NCBI GenBank assembly: GCA_015039315.1
Contig: WIDE01000002.1
Coordinates: 879,391 to 943,390 of the forward strand
Direction of reading: 5' to 3'
Length of the DNA stretch: 64,000 nt
Origin: Clavulina sp. PMI_390
Lineage: Eukaryota > Basidiomycota > Agaricomycetes > Cantharellales > Hydnaceae
Shown here one piece after another: positions 11,935-24,916 of this stretch. The stretch's first letter is position 1. Each line of letters begins with the position of its first letter. Made by a program: the position numbers and the translations under genes. The notes below the pieces were generated by a model. That model was not told the DNA's origin, did not search any database, and saw nothing but the letters and a program-made list of their open reading frames with translations.

Positions 11935-14673
11935 CTACTTCCCATTGGCAGGCTTTACAGCTTCTGCCGCGGGGGAAAGGTACGCGTCCTTAATCAAGTC
12001 ACTCGCTTTTTCGCCAAGAGCAAAAGCAGGGCCGGCCTAAAGGTAGGGCCGAGAACGATCGGTGCATAAGTCGCAATATCCTGCTACTTTGCAAGGCAAG
12101 AGCACGAGGGGAGACTGGGGGTACGTACCGTGTGCCCACTCACGATTTCAGGCAAAATACTATCGTCCACAACGCGCAAGTTGGGGATGCCGTGCAAGCG
12201 AAGGAAGTAGTCTACACATCCTCCTTTGGCAAGCGGGGCCATACGAACGGTGCTCGTGGGATGGTATCTAGGTCGTCGTCGCGGCCAATGGAGGTACACA
12301 AACATTGATAAGAGCGCAGTTAGCAATATGTCTTCCGCATGATAGGTCAAGCTCACAGAGTTTCAGCCCGCTCACGAATGGCGTATTCCAGCTGCGAATC
12401 TGTCACCTCATCCAGATTATGGTCAAATCGAGGATCCTCCTCAGAAAAGTCAATTTGAGAAGCCAACGCGGGGGCTTTTGCAATCGCCGAGGTAGCGCGC
12501 AGCCCGCGCACGAGAACATCCACATCGTGCTGGGTGGCAAGATAGCTAGATAGCGGACAATAATTGTATTAGCTCAGTCAGGCGATGATGATTGCCCACC
12601 TGAGCGGCACAGATATACGTACTTTGGATCGATAACAGGTGGGGCAAAAGGATCGTTTGAGGCTAGAGTAATAGTCCCAGCAGATGTCGGCCTAACAGTG
12701 CAGACTTGGCGTGAGGAGAGCGCAGCCAAGTGTGAGGGAAACTCTTGCTTGGGCGCACCTAAGAAGCACAGTGAGGAGGGACCCGGTTTGGCCACCAGGG
12801 CACTTGACATCGCCATGTCGGTTCACGCCCAGGGGACAGGAGATAACCTCAATATCAGGAGCCCCAGGGCCAGATGTGGTGTCTTCGATATCTTGAGCGT
12901 ACTTGTCCTTTGGGAACAAGACTGGGTCGTCAAACCGGAAGAAAGCAGCAGATTCCGAGATCTGTTAACTATAAAAGTCAGTGATGGTCATCAAAGGTAG
13001 GAAGGAACAACTGACGTTGGACGACATGGGGCCCTTCTTCGTCGCAAACCAAGAAATCATACTTCCGAGTGACCTGAGAGCATTCAATGCTCCGGTATCC
13101 GGTTTGACGTACTCAAGAGAACCGGATCGTAAACGGAACATGGTGTTAACAAAGACATGATCTCGAAGATATTGGCCCACGCCGGGCAAGTCCAGTTCCA
13201 CAGGGATGCCATGCTTTGAGAGGTGGGTGGCTGGCCCAACTCCACTCAGCATCAGAATGTGAGGTGAATGGACTGCCCCCGCGCTATATTGGGATTAGAG
13301 TGAAAAGGGTGCCCAATCTAAGACAGAGAGGAGCACGATGGCACTAACGAGAGCACAATTTCCTTTCGAGCCTGAGCACGATACAACTGAGTCTTGCTTC
13401 CACGGCGATCTGCGAACTCTACGCCAGAAGCTCGCCTCTGACCGTCAGGCCCAGTCGCAAACAGGATTTTTGTCACATGGGCCTGTGAGACACAATGTCA
13501 GCGAGTTGTGAAGCACGTCAGAGAAGTGACATACGTGGGTGACTACCATCAGGTTTTTCCGCTTGAGAACATCATTCGTGAGATAACCTGTTTCGGATGT
13601 GCTCCGCTCTCCATTCGTTCCAACATATGTCATAAGCTAGTAGGGGTATTGTGGGAAGGACGTATTGTTGGATGGCACACAGTGCTTACATTAGTAGCTC
13701 CGAGGCTTCCATTGAGGGTGTTGAGGTCTTTACTGAACGGTACCCCGGCCTCCTTACAGGCTTCAACAAAGGCAGTTCCAAATGGACCGTGACGGGAGTT
13801 GAAGCCGGTCTACGAAATTTGAAGGCTGGTGAGAGCACGTTCCAAAACCATGCCTAGTATGTTCTCACCTGAATGTTCCCCTCTCCACCACGATGTGATA
13901 TCTCGTCAAGGGCATAGGCTGCGTTCGGTGTAAAGCGTTCGTATTTCCTGAAGTATGGTGCAAAGTTTTCATATCGCCACTGTTCTGCACCCGGCTCTGT
14001 CCAGTCATCACCCCACTCTGAGAAGTCTTCGGGAGCCTAGAAGAGTGATTTTAGGACGGTATAACTAAAACCAACTGAGTGCTCGCACCCCATAGTGGTA
14101 AATCTCAGCATTTATGGAGGAGCACCCTCCAAGCATCTTCCCTCGCGGCCAATAACATTTCCTAGATTCCGAAAATGTAAGCGATTAGGCGGATGACGGG
14201 CACTATAGCCCGGGCTGAGTCGCGCGGCATACCTATTCAAGGCGTGCTTTTGGGGCACAGTATACAAGTTCCAGTCATACTTAGAGTGGAACAATAATGG
14301 ATATCCTGATGGCACACGAGATAACGGCATTGCACTTCCACTGGTGGGGTGGTTGGGATTATGACTGTGTGCGGGGGACAGCTGGACATCACATACCTTC
14401 CTCCTGCCTCGAGAAGTAGCACCTTGAAGTCACGTCGCTCTGAGAGCCTGACAGGAAAGAATTAAGATTGCGACAGTTGTACTAGTGGCATTGGTTGCAC
14501 CTGCTGGCAAGAACACATCCTGCTGTCCCCCCTCCGATGACGATAAAGTCCCATTCGCCGTCCGACGAGGGGGTTGGTGATGTTGGTGAGTCCACTGGAG
14601 TCCCAGCATCTCTGGGTGATTTGTAGAGCGGTCGCGATGACTCGAACTTGGCTAGGAGTTCTGCTGTTCCCAT
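11935..14673 (-). CDS. GMC oxidoreductase 1
   Basis: FAD-dependent glucose-methanol-choline oxidoreductase (alcohol oxidase/dehydrogenase class; substrate unknown). The ATG at 14673 leads to a short Ser/Pro-rich stretch (YKSPRDAGTPV, shared with the two paralogues at 42 and 47 kb) and the ADP-binding motif [19 protein letters not shown] signature 2 lies near 13252 ([10 protein letters not shown]), followed by [11 protein letters not shown]. The C-terminal domain carries the catalytic His in [16 protein letters not shown] and [18 protein letters not shown], where a second His takes the place often held by Asn. It ends FALGEKASDLIKDAYL and a short tail, stop at 11935-11937. About a dozen exons. 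No signal peptide, so probably cytosolic or peroxisomal rather than secreted. Confidence 0.85.
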
Positions 14674-15609
14674 TCTGGGTGGTAGTGGTGGTGGAGATAG
14701 TGATGGTAAGTTCTGAGAGCGCCCATGATGGCTCGGGAGCAGTCGAGTGTTACGCTGGAGGCCTCGGTGACATTTGCGGGGACCGAAAGCTCCCGTACCA
14801 TACAGTGCACGTGTTCGCTTCTTAGCGCCATGGTCACCCGGCAGAAGGTGGAGACGACGGCCATGTGCTCAAGGCAGACAACGCAAGCTTCGTTCTTTTG
14901 TATGTCTGGGAGGAAGTGCGAAATACTATGTATCCCGGCCCTGAATTGAACAACCTTCGCTGGTGGTGACGTCACCAAAAGCAGACCCCCAGCCAAGCAT
15001 TGGCCCTCCCAGGAGATCAGGATGGGTCATTTGTACGGGCTTTCGACCATACTCTGCAGATCGCAAATTTTTTCTCTTTTCAGACGAAAGATTCACACCC
15101 ACCCTTCTGTTCCGTGTATCCATTAAGAGTATCTATTCAGTCTGCACGTGGTGCCTCTGTTCAGAGCCCCTTTCTTTCTTTCTCTCTTCCGACCAGCTCT
15201 GACCTCTCTGAGGCCACCAGCTTGTGCCGTTGTCTCGATCCTACGGTATTTGCTAGAAGAGCCTTTCATCTCTTTTCATCGACGCTCCTCGTCGTTGGTT
15301 TGGTGCTTGCACTGGGGAACGATTTGCCCCTTATTCCACCGTTGACCGCGGTATCTCAGAACATCTACTTACTCACCAGTACACCATCTGTGGGACCACT
15401 CCTTAAGCTTTTCAGCTCCATTCTCTTTGTCTAGTCGACTTTACGATGTGGTATGTCCAGAGCGGTCTGATTGGCAAACTTTGCTTCTCAACCTTTGAAC
15501 GTTATATTTAGGTGCAATAATTTCCTTCTTTTGTTCCCTCTTGTAAGATAGCAAGTGTTTCCCGAAGCATCGTAACTCCAACTCATGATTATAATAGAGG
15601 GGAGGAGCC
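14674..15609. other. Divergent intergenic region
   Basis: Lies upstream of both GMC 1 (minus) and the tetraspan gene (plus). The plus-strand half near 15.15-15.4 kb is CT-rich, consistent with a promoter/leader region. No supported gene; frames such as 15000-15434 have no recognisable product. Confidence 0.45.
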
Positions 15610-17118
15610 ATGGTTTGGGCTGCCTTCATTATGGTGAGTGCTCACTTCAGTATGATGTGCGCATAATGATACTGAATACCTCTTTGATTGATCAATATTT
15701 TGGTTGGCCCACTTCCCGATTCAATCTGCAATACTCCTGCGCTTGCGAATAGATCTACAGCATCGTTGGTGGCGTCTTCATGTTCAAATATGGGGAATTC
15801 CTTTACTTCCGAAGCTATGAAGCGTTAGTTCATCTTATTCGAACTGAGAAGGCGCGGTGACCCCTAAGGTCGATCGATCTTTAGACAATTCTTTGGCGGA
15901 ATGGCCATGGCCATTGCAGCAATCGCTTTACTCAATCTCATCGGCCTAATGAATGTGAGTTATTTTACTAGCTCAAGGCTCCGCAAAGACGGAAAATGAA
16001 GCTCACAAATCGTTCTACAAGAACTCCTACTCTGCTTCGCGAATTGCTAGTTTCTTGTGGCCAGTGGTGGTCGTCATCTCGGGAGTTCGAGCGGTTCTGA
16101 TGATTATGGATATGAACTCCAAGTAAGTTTCCGTGCTGCTCGGCTATTATCATCGGCCTCTTTCGTCTCGCTTTAATTTGGAGCTCGGCTCCTTTATTGT
16201 GGTGGTGCGAGTGAGTGCCGAACTCCATCGCTGGGCAATCGATCCATGATTGTTCCTTGTAACTGAGAGCTTGTGGATCCCTGGGGCTCCGTGGCAGCTC
16301 ATCTATAGCTCTTCGTACCCCCGAGGTACCTTGATATGTGGCTTGCTACCGAGGCTTCCCCAGGAACGTCGATTTGTTATGGAGCTTTCTGTAGTATCGC
16401 TGAAACAGCGTGCTTTTTCTTCATTGCCCTGCTGTCTCTTGAGAGCATAACGATAATCCCCGATGGATAATTTGCTCACCTGCCGTCCCATACTGTGGGA
16501 GAAGAATTATCCCAGGATATGATGTTATCGCTCCCAAGGAGTTTCCAATGACGGCTGGCTTGGCTTTTTGACCTGAATATTGCGATTCTGGCTAGATTCA
16601 ACATCTCAATATTTGTATGCAACCGTACCTGATGCTGATTTCTCCCGGTTCCCTACAGCAAACCCAAAATTCAATGGGAGTGTGATCACGGTGGATGCCT
16701 CTATGGTGCTACCGCGGACCAATACGCGGGAGGTGTGATACCGTCTTTCGACGTTTCGTGGTGCAAGTATGGTGTATCAGGCCTTTACACATACACGGTC
16801 ATTATTGTCCTCCTCGATCTAGCATGTCAGGTCAGACCTCGCCTCCTGCATCTACATCTTTCCTCAGCTGATATTGATCTTTGTGCTGGCATAGGTGTAC
16901 ATGTGGTTCCTGAACTGGCGGTTCCTTGCCTTGTTGGAAGCCTATGAACTGATGATTGGTCCCAAAGCCGAAGGTACGGATCTGGTTTCCTCCCATCTTC
17001 CCACCCAAATCGTCAGGCTGCGAGGTGTCGATGATTCGCCCTCGCCTTGTGAACCCCATCGATTGCATTTCCTGATTGATCTGACGACGTTCCTATCTTA
17101 GTCTATTATGCTCCCTAA
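15610..17118 (+). CDS. Small tetraspan membrane protein, unknown function
   Basis: Spliced reading gives about 190 residues. Exon 1 (15610-15633) encodes MVWAAFIM; later exons add YSIVGGVFMFKYGEFLYF, FFGGMAMAIAAIALLNLIGL, SRIASFLWPVVVVISGVRA, an extracytosolic-type loop with four Cys (WECDHGGCLYGA and SWCKYG), and YTYTVIIVLLDLACQVYMWF. Four membrane segments are evident. The last exon supplies VYYAP and the stop at 17116-17118. An intron of about 536 nt (16123-16658) sits before the Cys-containing loop, far longer than others in the window. I recognise this as a fungal-type tetraspan protein but cannot name a function. Confidence 0.62.
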
Positions 17119-20100
17119 AAGCTCTGGTATTCTTCCAGTGCCTTGACGGATGGTTTTCATCCCACGACTTGATATGACTTGACATGACTACTCTCCCACT
17201 CTGTGGTGCTCTGTTCGCATTCTGTTTGTGTTCTGATGATCTATTGCTTATCTTTATTGCCGGAGCTGTACTTTCCTATTCTTGCTAGCCCTGTTCCTTG
17301 CTCTTCATGTCACGAACTTTTCATGCCGATCTGTCCTCCTGCCAGACTTTGATACCAGCTACTCGTCTCTCGGGCTTCCCCCTTCTTCCTTACTCTCATG
17401 AACTATTACGATATCTTCACGTCGCGTGCTCTTCACTTCCTTGGCTGCTTTTCTGTCTCATTGAAACCCTATTGTCCTTTTATCCTTTCGGATCATTTCC
17501 TTTTTTGTCTTCGGAATTTGTGATACGGGCTGACGGCTGCTGCCACATCGGACAATCAAATCCTATCATGCCCTTTTGCGCTATCGATTGAGGCTGATGA
17601 ATAGCGCTGCTTCTTGTCTGTACGTGATCTTGGTTAATTGGCCTATCAGATATCAACATGAACCTGCGCGATTCAACATGGTTATCCATTTAAGTGACTT
17701 CAATAGTCCCTTTTCATCGGGCAAGACGATCTGTGGATTGACCACTGCTACCAGGGAATAAGGGACTCGGCCAAATAACTGCTGGGATTCGGTCTTACTC
17801 GGGACTGATTTGATACTACTATTGTGGTTCCACTTCATCGTATGCACGGCTGATCGCGGATCGCGACGAACGTGGCTAGCTCTGCCTGCAGGCATGCACG
17901 CCTTGGCTCGTGTCGCACCCTCTAAGTTATTATCACATCGGTCATTACAATGCGCGGATCGGAGCCGCCAGCACCGCTGGCAGGGAAACACGAGGCTTGA
18001 GTGCAGTCTTCGATGATGGCCAATCAACGTTGATCAAACACCTGTCACCTTCCATCAGCGACATCGATCAGGCCGTGGAGGCTCCTCGAGCCAGACAGGT
18101 CATTAATTTTATTAAGGGATGAAGTAATCACACGGTGGAGGTGGTCCCCAGCCTCGAGGCTGGAGATCCGAATGCGCTGGAACGGATTTCTGAATTTTAG
18201 TGCTTGCACTCATTGCCGACGGATACTCCCATCAAGGGCGTGATGGAGGACGGATACACGAGATTGTGTCGAAGTGACAGTGGAGTGCCGGGTCTGAGTG
18301 TGAGTGAACAAGCAAGTTCCACTCGCAAAAGCTGATCTCACCCCAACCAACCCCACAACAACTAACATATTAGGCCCCTTTTCGTGTTGACTCCAACCCC
18401 CTCAATCACCAAAAACCCACCCAAATCTCAGAAAAGCTCGAATGCGTAGCCTCCACCAAGTCGGTACCAATACGTATACGGCGTCCCGAACGCTGGTAGC
18501 TGAGCCGGCCGCCCTGATTCAGGAGGATGTGCCACTCCAAGGGGCCGCCGCAGGTAATGCCCAGCTATACCCCTGTCCTGAATAGGTCCAGACACAAACT
18601 GAAAGAACCCCAGGATGTTTTCCGTTATGGATTGTTTGAAGATAGTATACGTTCTATAGGTCATCAACAAAGGGCTGCTGTTTACAATGGAGCTGGTATT
18701 TTCTCGCATGATTTGTGAGCTAACGCTACTCCAAGCCCGAAATAGTGCCGTGGAATTAAACCAGTTTTCTGAACGGAGCAGTATCTTGCGTCGAGATTGT
18801 CGAGAGATGGCTGTCTTGGGAAAGATGGTGCAAAACGCAATTAGCGACCGATGAAGGGCGGCATGGCGAACACGAGGGGCATTCCTCATCAGAAGGATTG
18901 TCGCTGAGGTCTAGACACTACGTCTTACGACGACAGGGCTGTACAGATTCATTACTCGAGTTGAGAGATGGAAAGTGCTGGATTGAAAGCCAAGGTGAAC
19001 ACGATCATCATACGTAGTTTGCTTGTTATTCCCTGCCGCGTGTGTCCCTCATGGTCCTCGCAAGCACCGCCCAAACAATCATAATCCCCTTCGAGCTTGA
19101 GGAGGGATTCCGTCAGAGCATTGTGACAACCCCGGCCGCGGCGCCCGTGCCGGGGGGCGATGAGTGTAGACAGAAGCAAGACGTCAGAGCAGCCTGAACA
19201 TAGAGAAAGTATTGGACGATCGTCAAACGATGATGAGGGCAAGACAATTGGTAGTGGTTGCGAAGCAACAACCGCTACTATACTGCGATGCGAAGAGTTA
19301 CTTCCAACTTCGTCATTTCGCATGATAAAGCCACCGGGATAAAGCGAGTATAATGAGTAACCTTCGACGCTGCTACTCTGAGCGCACGACAGATGCAAAG
19401 CGAAGGAAGGCCATCGAAGTCTCTGCACTAGTCGGAGATGGAGAGCGATCTAGGCTGGTGTGGCAAGAAATCAAGGGCGCTCTGATCGAATTGATTCGGA
19501 CTGCCGGAAACCAACTTGACTCGCGTGGCTTCCATGTCGTAGTATGCCCCGATCGACATCGACATCAGTGCCGGCTCCCCTTCGGAAGCGTCATGCACAA
19601 TTTTGATAATTCAGGGCGACGGAGACATAGATCTTGAACTTCTATCTGGGATCACCGCCGTTTGGCGGTCTTGGCATGAAATATGCACACAGCCGGGACC
19701 CGAGCGAGAGAAATTGCGCAGATATTGCAGTGAAGGATTGGCATGAAAGAAGTTTCAACCTGCGGCAGTTGGGAGGGTACAGTTAGTAGCAAAGTAAACG
19801 AATCAGATAGATGCGAGAGACCCGGAGGTTGAATGTTCATGAGGGTCGGGAAACAATCACCGTGGAACCTTGGGTGGTCAGATTTTTTGCCGTCGCCAAC
19901 TGGTGACTTGACGACCGAACACCCGCAGCATTTTGGTGATGTCAGAGGCGAACTATAGTTAGTGAGGATCGGCCATCGTGATGTTGATGATGGTTCAACA
20001 CATGAGGCGGAAAAGTGGCTCCAGCTCGAGAAGTTCGTATGCATGGCTACTCACAGTTTCACTCTCGCGACTTCTCAGGCATGTATGCATCAGCACCTTG

Positions 20101-23100
20101 ACCGCAACTAACTCTCATTTTTTGTGGAGTAACTGAGTATATCGGACATTCGCTGTGATGCCTTATGCTATAGCAGAACTGTGCACGATGAGATTACGAG
20201 GGGTCATCTGAGTGATTTCATATAGGGAAAGCTGACGATCGCTTGATGCAATAGCAAACGTAAAAAAAGACCGCAATATCGGAGAGTTTTGAGCGCCACT
20301 TTATTGGACAAGTACCACAGATAGAATCCACATTAAGTGGCGGGGACGGGGGAGACGGGCAATAGCCACCATTTTGGCTGGGCAAAGGGGACGCCAGTAA
20401 ACAAGGTCCCATTTCAGAAATCTTACCGCTGAAACGCAATATCCATTGGTCGGGGCTTGCGAATACGAATGTCATTGGGGAAGTCCTCATATCAGCCGCC
20501 ACTGATCGGCGCAGGCCCAGGAAGAAGAGAGAAGCCACGAGACGAGAACGTGAATGGGGATGAGAAGGTGCTGAAAATCCGGAGGCGGTACAGACCAAAT
20601 CGTTTTTGCTGGCCCGAAAAGAACCCCATTTCGGCGCTCATCAGCGGAACGTGCAGGAACAAAGAGAGATGTGTTCTGTTCAATCAATCGCCTTTGCGAC
20701 CCCGCCCCGCAAGCGGAAGTCGGAATAAAAATGATGACACAGATGTTAGTCGAATACAAGGGTGTCGCAGCTACGACTACTATCCTAAAAACAAATGCCG
20801 TCATGCGATCTCGGGAGTTGTAGGGTTCAGATGAGCGCTCCAAAGGCTCAAGTGGGGTAAAAGAAAGCGACCAGATTGACGCTGTATGGATCTGGGAAGT
20901 TTCACGGCTAGGGATGGGGTAGTGATCCCGAAGCACCTCTAGCTCTCGCGTTGGTCACCGAAATTGGATCTAATGCCATGGATACCTGTCTAGATGGACC
21001 ATATCGCGTCATTAGTCAAGATGCGGAATCTGGGGGAAAGGGGAGTGATGTATCGGAGGGCAGGGTTATCTGAGATCCTTTGTTCTCAGATAACGATGGC
21101 AACACCCATCGCGCGGAGTGGGAAGCGGGGACGGCGATCAAACTGAGCACAAAAAACCACATTCAAGGGGGGAGGATCACGAGAGAAGATAAGATAACAA
21201 TTCCGATTGGTCGAACTGTGGGGGGATTGTCAAAATTCGAACCGCCTCCTGAGTTTGTCCTCGCCCGCGTGCCACCCAGTCGACTAAATAGGATGTGCGG
21301 GTGGGTGGACTGAATCATACTTTTGATATCTGAGCTTCTTTTCGTTCCTGCACATCTGAAAAGGGAGAGGAGACAAGTCGCGGCGGAGGGAAATTGAATT
21401 CATATGGGCGCTAGATCACATAAACAGTTCCGCTCTTGCCTAAAAGGGTAAGCATGGCCGCCCAAAGAGTTGCTGTATCACATGTCGCGCAGTGACTGTG
21501 CAGGCACCCCTGGGTATTCAGGGAAGCTCTCGGGCTGCGGAAGCTAGGGAAGAGAAGGGACGGGGAGGGGGAAGGAGGACCAGGAAGAAGAACGGAGAGT
21601 CCAGACGCCAAAAAGGACAAGGAAGACCCGGGGCTTCTTCTCATGAGTCAGAACACGTGAAGCGATCAGATCCCGCTGATCCGTTATCTCTCGATCGAGA
21701 CACATGTTCGTCCTCGTGGCGCGATTATCACGGTACCGAAGAAAATCCTAAAAAATGTCAGCCTCGACTCGGAAGCAGATCAGGTGACAAACAGAGAAGG
21801 CGCGTTTTTCGTTCGCATCATTCTGGTAGCCATCAGACTACGAACAGTGGGGGGGACTGAAGCTTCGTGATCGTCACGGTCTGTTAACGTTGACAGTCCG
21901 AGATCAGCTACCCTAGCAGCCAAGTCGGCAGAGGGTGCTGACAAAGTATCACTCTCTTGTTCCCTTGAGGGTGGTGACGGAGCGGACTCGGAGACTCCCT
22001 GAAGCGCTTTTTCGGCGAGAGAAGGGGTGAATGAGAAGCTGACATTGCCGACTGGGACGGTGTGGCACAACGATCGACGCGGACTCGGATGCGGGCGCAG
22101 ACGGAGAAAAGGGTTAAGATCTTTGACATCGGGGTGTCTCATCCAGCGGGACAGTTTAAGAAGAGCCGATGGGGTGCATACGATGATGCCTAAGCTTGGG
22201 TTCAGGGAGCCTGGAAAAAAAATTAGGATGGAAAGCCGTCATCATCAGCAACAACATGAATCTGATCAAGCCCCAATAGCTGCTTGCTTGCCGCAGGTTG
22301 CCTGCTTATGCGCCAGACCAGGTACGCGGGAGAGAACGAGAGAGAGGAGGAGCGCCCTTCCAACGTTATATGTAGTCAATTGCTGGGTTCTGTAGCCAGC
22401 CTGTAGTAGCTCAGGTCCACGGGCGCGAATCGCATGACCAGAACCCAAAACTTGCGAGCGGCGGACGCCACTGGAAATGAAGCACATATATGAGCAGCAA
22501 GCATGCCGTGCATGGAACGGAGCGGGCGAGCGAGCGCTGAGCCTGAGATGCCGACTCATGCTCTTACTAGCAGCGGCGGCGTCGATCCTCAAGGGACGGT
22601 GAGCGCAATCGTGGATCTGAGCGGCGCGCACTCAGCCCCATATGGATCGGATGAGCGGACCGAGCCATAGCCAGCTTTGTGTGGCTCGCCCTGTGATTTA
22701 GCAGACCCGAAGAAAGCTACTGGTCCCGGCGGCGGCGAGGAGTGGTGCGCCCCAGAGAGCGGGTGTCCTCGCAAGCGAGACGAGCAGGATCGGTGGATCC
22801 GAAAGATTCAGATCTCTCTTTCTGAATCAAGAGGATATTGCTTTTTGCATCACTAATATCCGTACGTACAGAGCGAGGGAGTGAGTAGGTTATGCGTGTG
22901 CTTTTTCTTTCGCATAGGGATTCCCGCAAAGCAAGCGGGGCGAAGCGGCGGGGCCTGGGGAAGAAGACCCGTAAAGTTCATGAGAGAGAGGTCAGCAGCA
23001 ACCCACCCGATGTATAAGCAGTAGTAGCGATGTCGTTATGACTTTTTTTTCGAAGGAGCGTGAGCGTGTGATGCGAAAGAAATGGAATTCCAGTGCTATG

Positions 23101-24561
23101 GTATAGGTAGATGTATGGAAGTGGGAGTGGAGAGACTCGAGCAGTACAAAAATTTCTTCTCTCCAACGTCGCTGCTCGAAGCAGACCCGATCGATCCGAG
23201 GAAGAAGGGGAAAATATGACCTCGGCATTCCAAGTGTCGGAATAGTCGGTAGCAGGCAAGAGCTCACGGATCGAAGCCCTTGTAGGATCGTCCGAGATGG
23301 AAGGCTATGGAAGACGTGGGCAAAGGGGGGGCGGAGGGTGTGGTCACACAGGGAGAGAACATGGACGATCTACATAGATTCTTCGCTATGCATGATTTCG
23401 AGAGAGGACCACCGCCGTTATTACATTCACTCGTGCACATCACGCCCATAAGAAAGAGCAACTGTATATTGGATGAGGTGAAACTGACTCGAGCTGGGCG
23501 GCGGGTTCATATGCCAGTATGGAAGTCGAGAGAGATGAAAGTGAATTGACCGAAGACGTAGCCCTGAATGTATACCACCCAGAAAGAAGACTCGGGAAAA
23601 GAAAAACGAGCAGAGGATTTTATTTCATCGTTGGGAAATGAGCTGCAGTTTTGCGCTTAGCAGATGCTGTACATCGAGCAAGATGAGATTGACGATTATG
23701 GGAGAGAGGAGGCAGTGAAGTATTGGCGAGTGGACCTGGTCCTGAGCGGCTTGGCTATCCCGTGCCGGCAGCTTTTGAACGAATAATAATGAGAATATCG
23801 ATGATGTATTTGCAAACGGAGATAGAGACAGAAAAATTGATTTAGGAGCGTTCAAAGAAAGAGTCGCCAACTGACAAGTGAGCGGACACAGGACGAGTAT
23901 GGGAGTGTGGGCTGGGAAGGGCAATGCGGCTCATAGGGTAGTGAAGCTCATTGAGTGGGTGTTGGTATTATTATTACGATTATTAGTATTGTGATTACGT
24001 GGAACGGAAGTATGACAGAAGGGGGCATTCGCGAGCATAGAGCTAGAGCGCGATCGCTTGGAGACGCTGGACTAAAATCGTACGTTTGCATATACCCTGG
24101 TGCGGTGGTGGGGGGGAGAGGGTCCTGTTTGGTGGAGTTTGTGTGGGTTGCTGTCCTTTGAGCGGTGGCAGCGGTCATGCCGCTGGTCGGCGTCTAGGAA
24201 GGAAAAGTGATCCGGGACAAGGAAAGAAAGGAAGAAAAAAAAAAAGAGTCAGAAAGAAGTGTGTCCGGTCTAGAAGGGATTTGGCATCAGGAGCTGCAGC
24301 GAAAGCAGCAAAAACAATGCCTCGAGGCAGGGGAGATTCCTTTGATGGGGCCAAGTTGCCTTTTTGGAACATCTCAGGCTTGATGCTTCGGCAGCCCTGA
24401 AGACGATGTGGCCAGTGACGACGACGACAAAGGCCACCCAGGCGGTTAGGAGGGCGTAGAGGGATGGTTGTGAGGACGACAAAAGCAGCGAGATCGGCCT
24501 TGGTGGGCGTGGTGGATCTCGGTCGGAGGCTACGGAGCGCTGGTGGGTAGGGTCGCTGGGA
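17119..24561. other. Gene-poor 7.4-kb stretch
   Basis: No gene model with convincing splice sites, domain motifs or codon pattern. It holds a possible decayed membrane-protein fragment on the minus strand at 18.43-18.89 kb, a few coding-like minus-strand frames at 21.4-22.15 kb, and purine-rich plus-strand sequence from about 21.4 to 24.4 kb, including an A run near 24236. Part of it is presumably upstream regulatory sequence of the bHLH gene. Confidence 0.45.
18428..18889 (-). pseudogene. Possible decayed DUF6533-like fragment
   Basis: An isolated 153-codon frame contains MTYRTYTIFKQS, AHPPESGRPAQLPAFGTPYT and YWYRLGGGYAFELF. In spacing and flavour these recall the RxxAI..., Pro/Cys-loop and YE(A/L)-helix segments of DUF6533-type membrane proteins. 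The frame then stops where a further helix would be expected. No start exon, no FLYDFLLTF-type motif and no RDG motif are visible, so any relationship is remote and the gene would be broken. Tentative; it could also be a chance frame. Confidence 0.22.
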
Positions 24562-24567
24562 TATAAG
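24562..24567 (+). promoter_or_regulatory. TATA-like box of the bHLH gene
   Basis: TATAAG, preceded by GGGA, sits just before an abrupt switch to a CT-rich tract (about 24585-24650) that resembles fungal initiator regions. The 5' leader would be roughly 220-330 nt depending on the start codon used. Confidence 0.5.
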
Positions 24568-24916
24568 ACGAAGAGACCCCAGCCTCCTACTCCTTTTTCC
24601 CTCAGTCGTCCCTTCTCTTTCACCCCCTCTCCTCCCCTTCGTCGTTCGTGGTTTTTGTCTGTAACACCTCCCGCGCTTTAGCATCATCAAGTAGGTCTCC
24701 GTCAGTCTGCATAGCTCCCCTCCATCCACCACGCCACCTATTCCCTTTCGGCGCTGACGTCTGCTACCCCTTCGCCCTACCTCTTTCTCCCTCTCCTCTC
24801 TCTCTTGGCCAACGATGACGACGAGTGCAGATAGCATCTTTGTCGTTTCTTACCTCAAAATCTTCGCTTTATCCAACCAATCTCAATCCGCCGCTTTCTT
24901 CGCCTCCCAACTCCCA

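Noticed and set aside
11935..17118. A secondary-metabolite cluster made of the monooxygenase, GMC 1 and tetraspan genes
   Set aside because: No synthase, terpene cyclase, transporter or cluster regulator is recognisable nearby; proximity alone is weak evidence.
17119..24561. Transposon in the gene-poor stretch
   Set aside because: No reverse transcriptase, transposase or integrase motif, and no long terminal or inverted repeats were recognised by eye; a self-alignment would be needed to exclude degenerate elements.
24175..24837. 220-codon minus-strand frame opposite the bHLH promoter
   Set aside because: Arg/Gly/Leu/Pro-rich translation of the complement of a CT-rich promoter tract; overlaps the likely TATA and leader of the bHLH gene.
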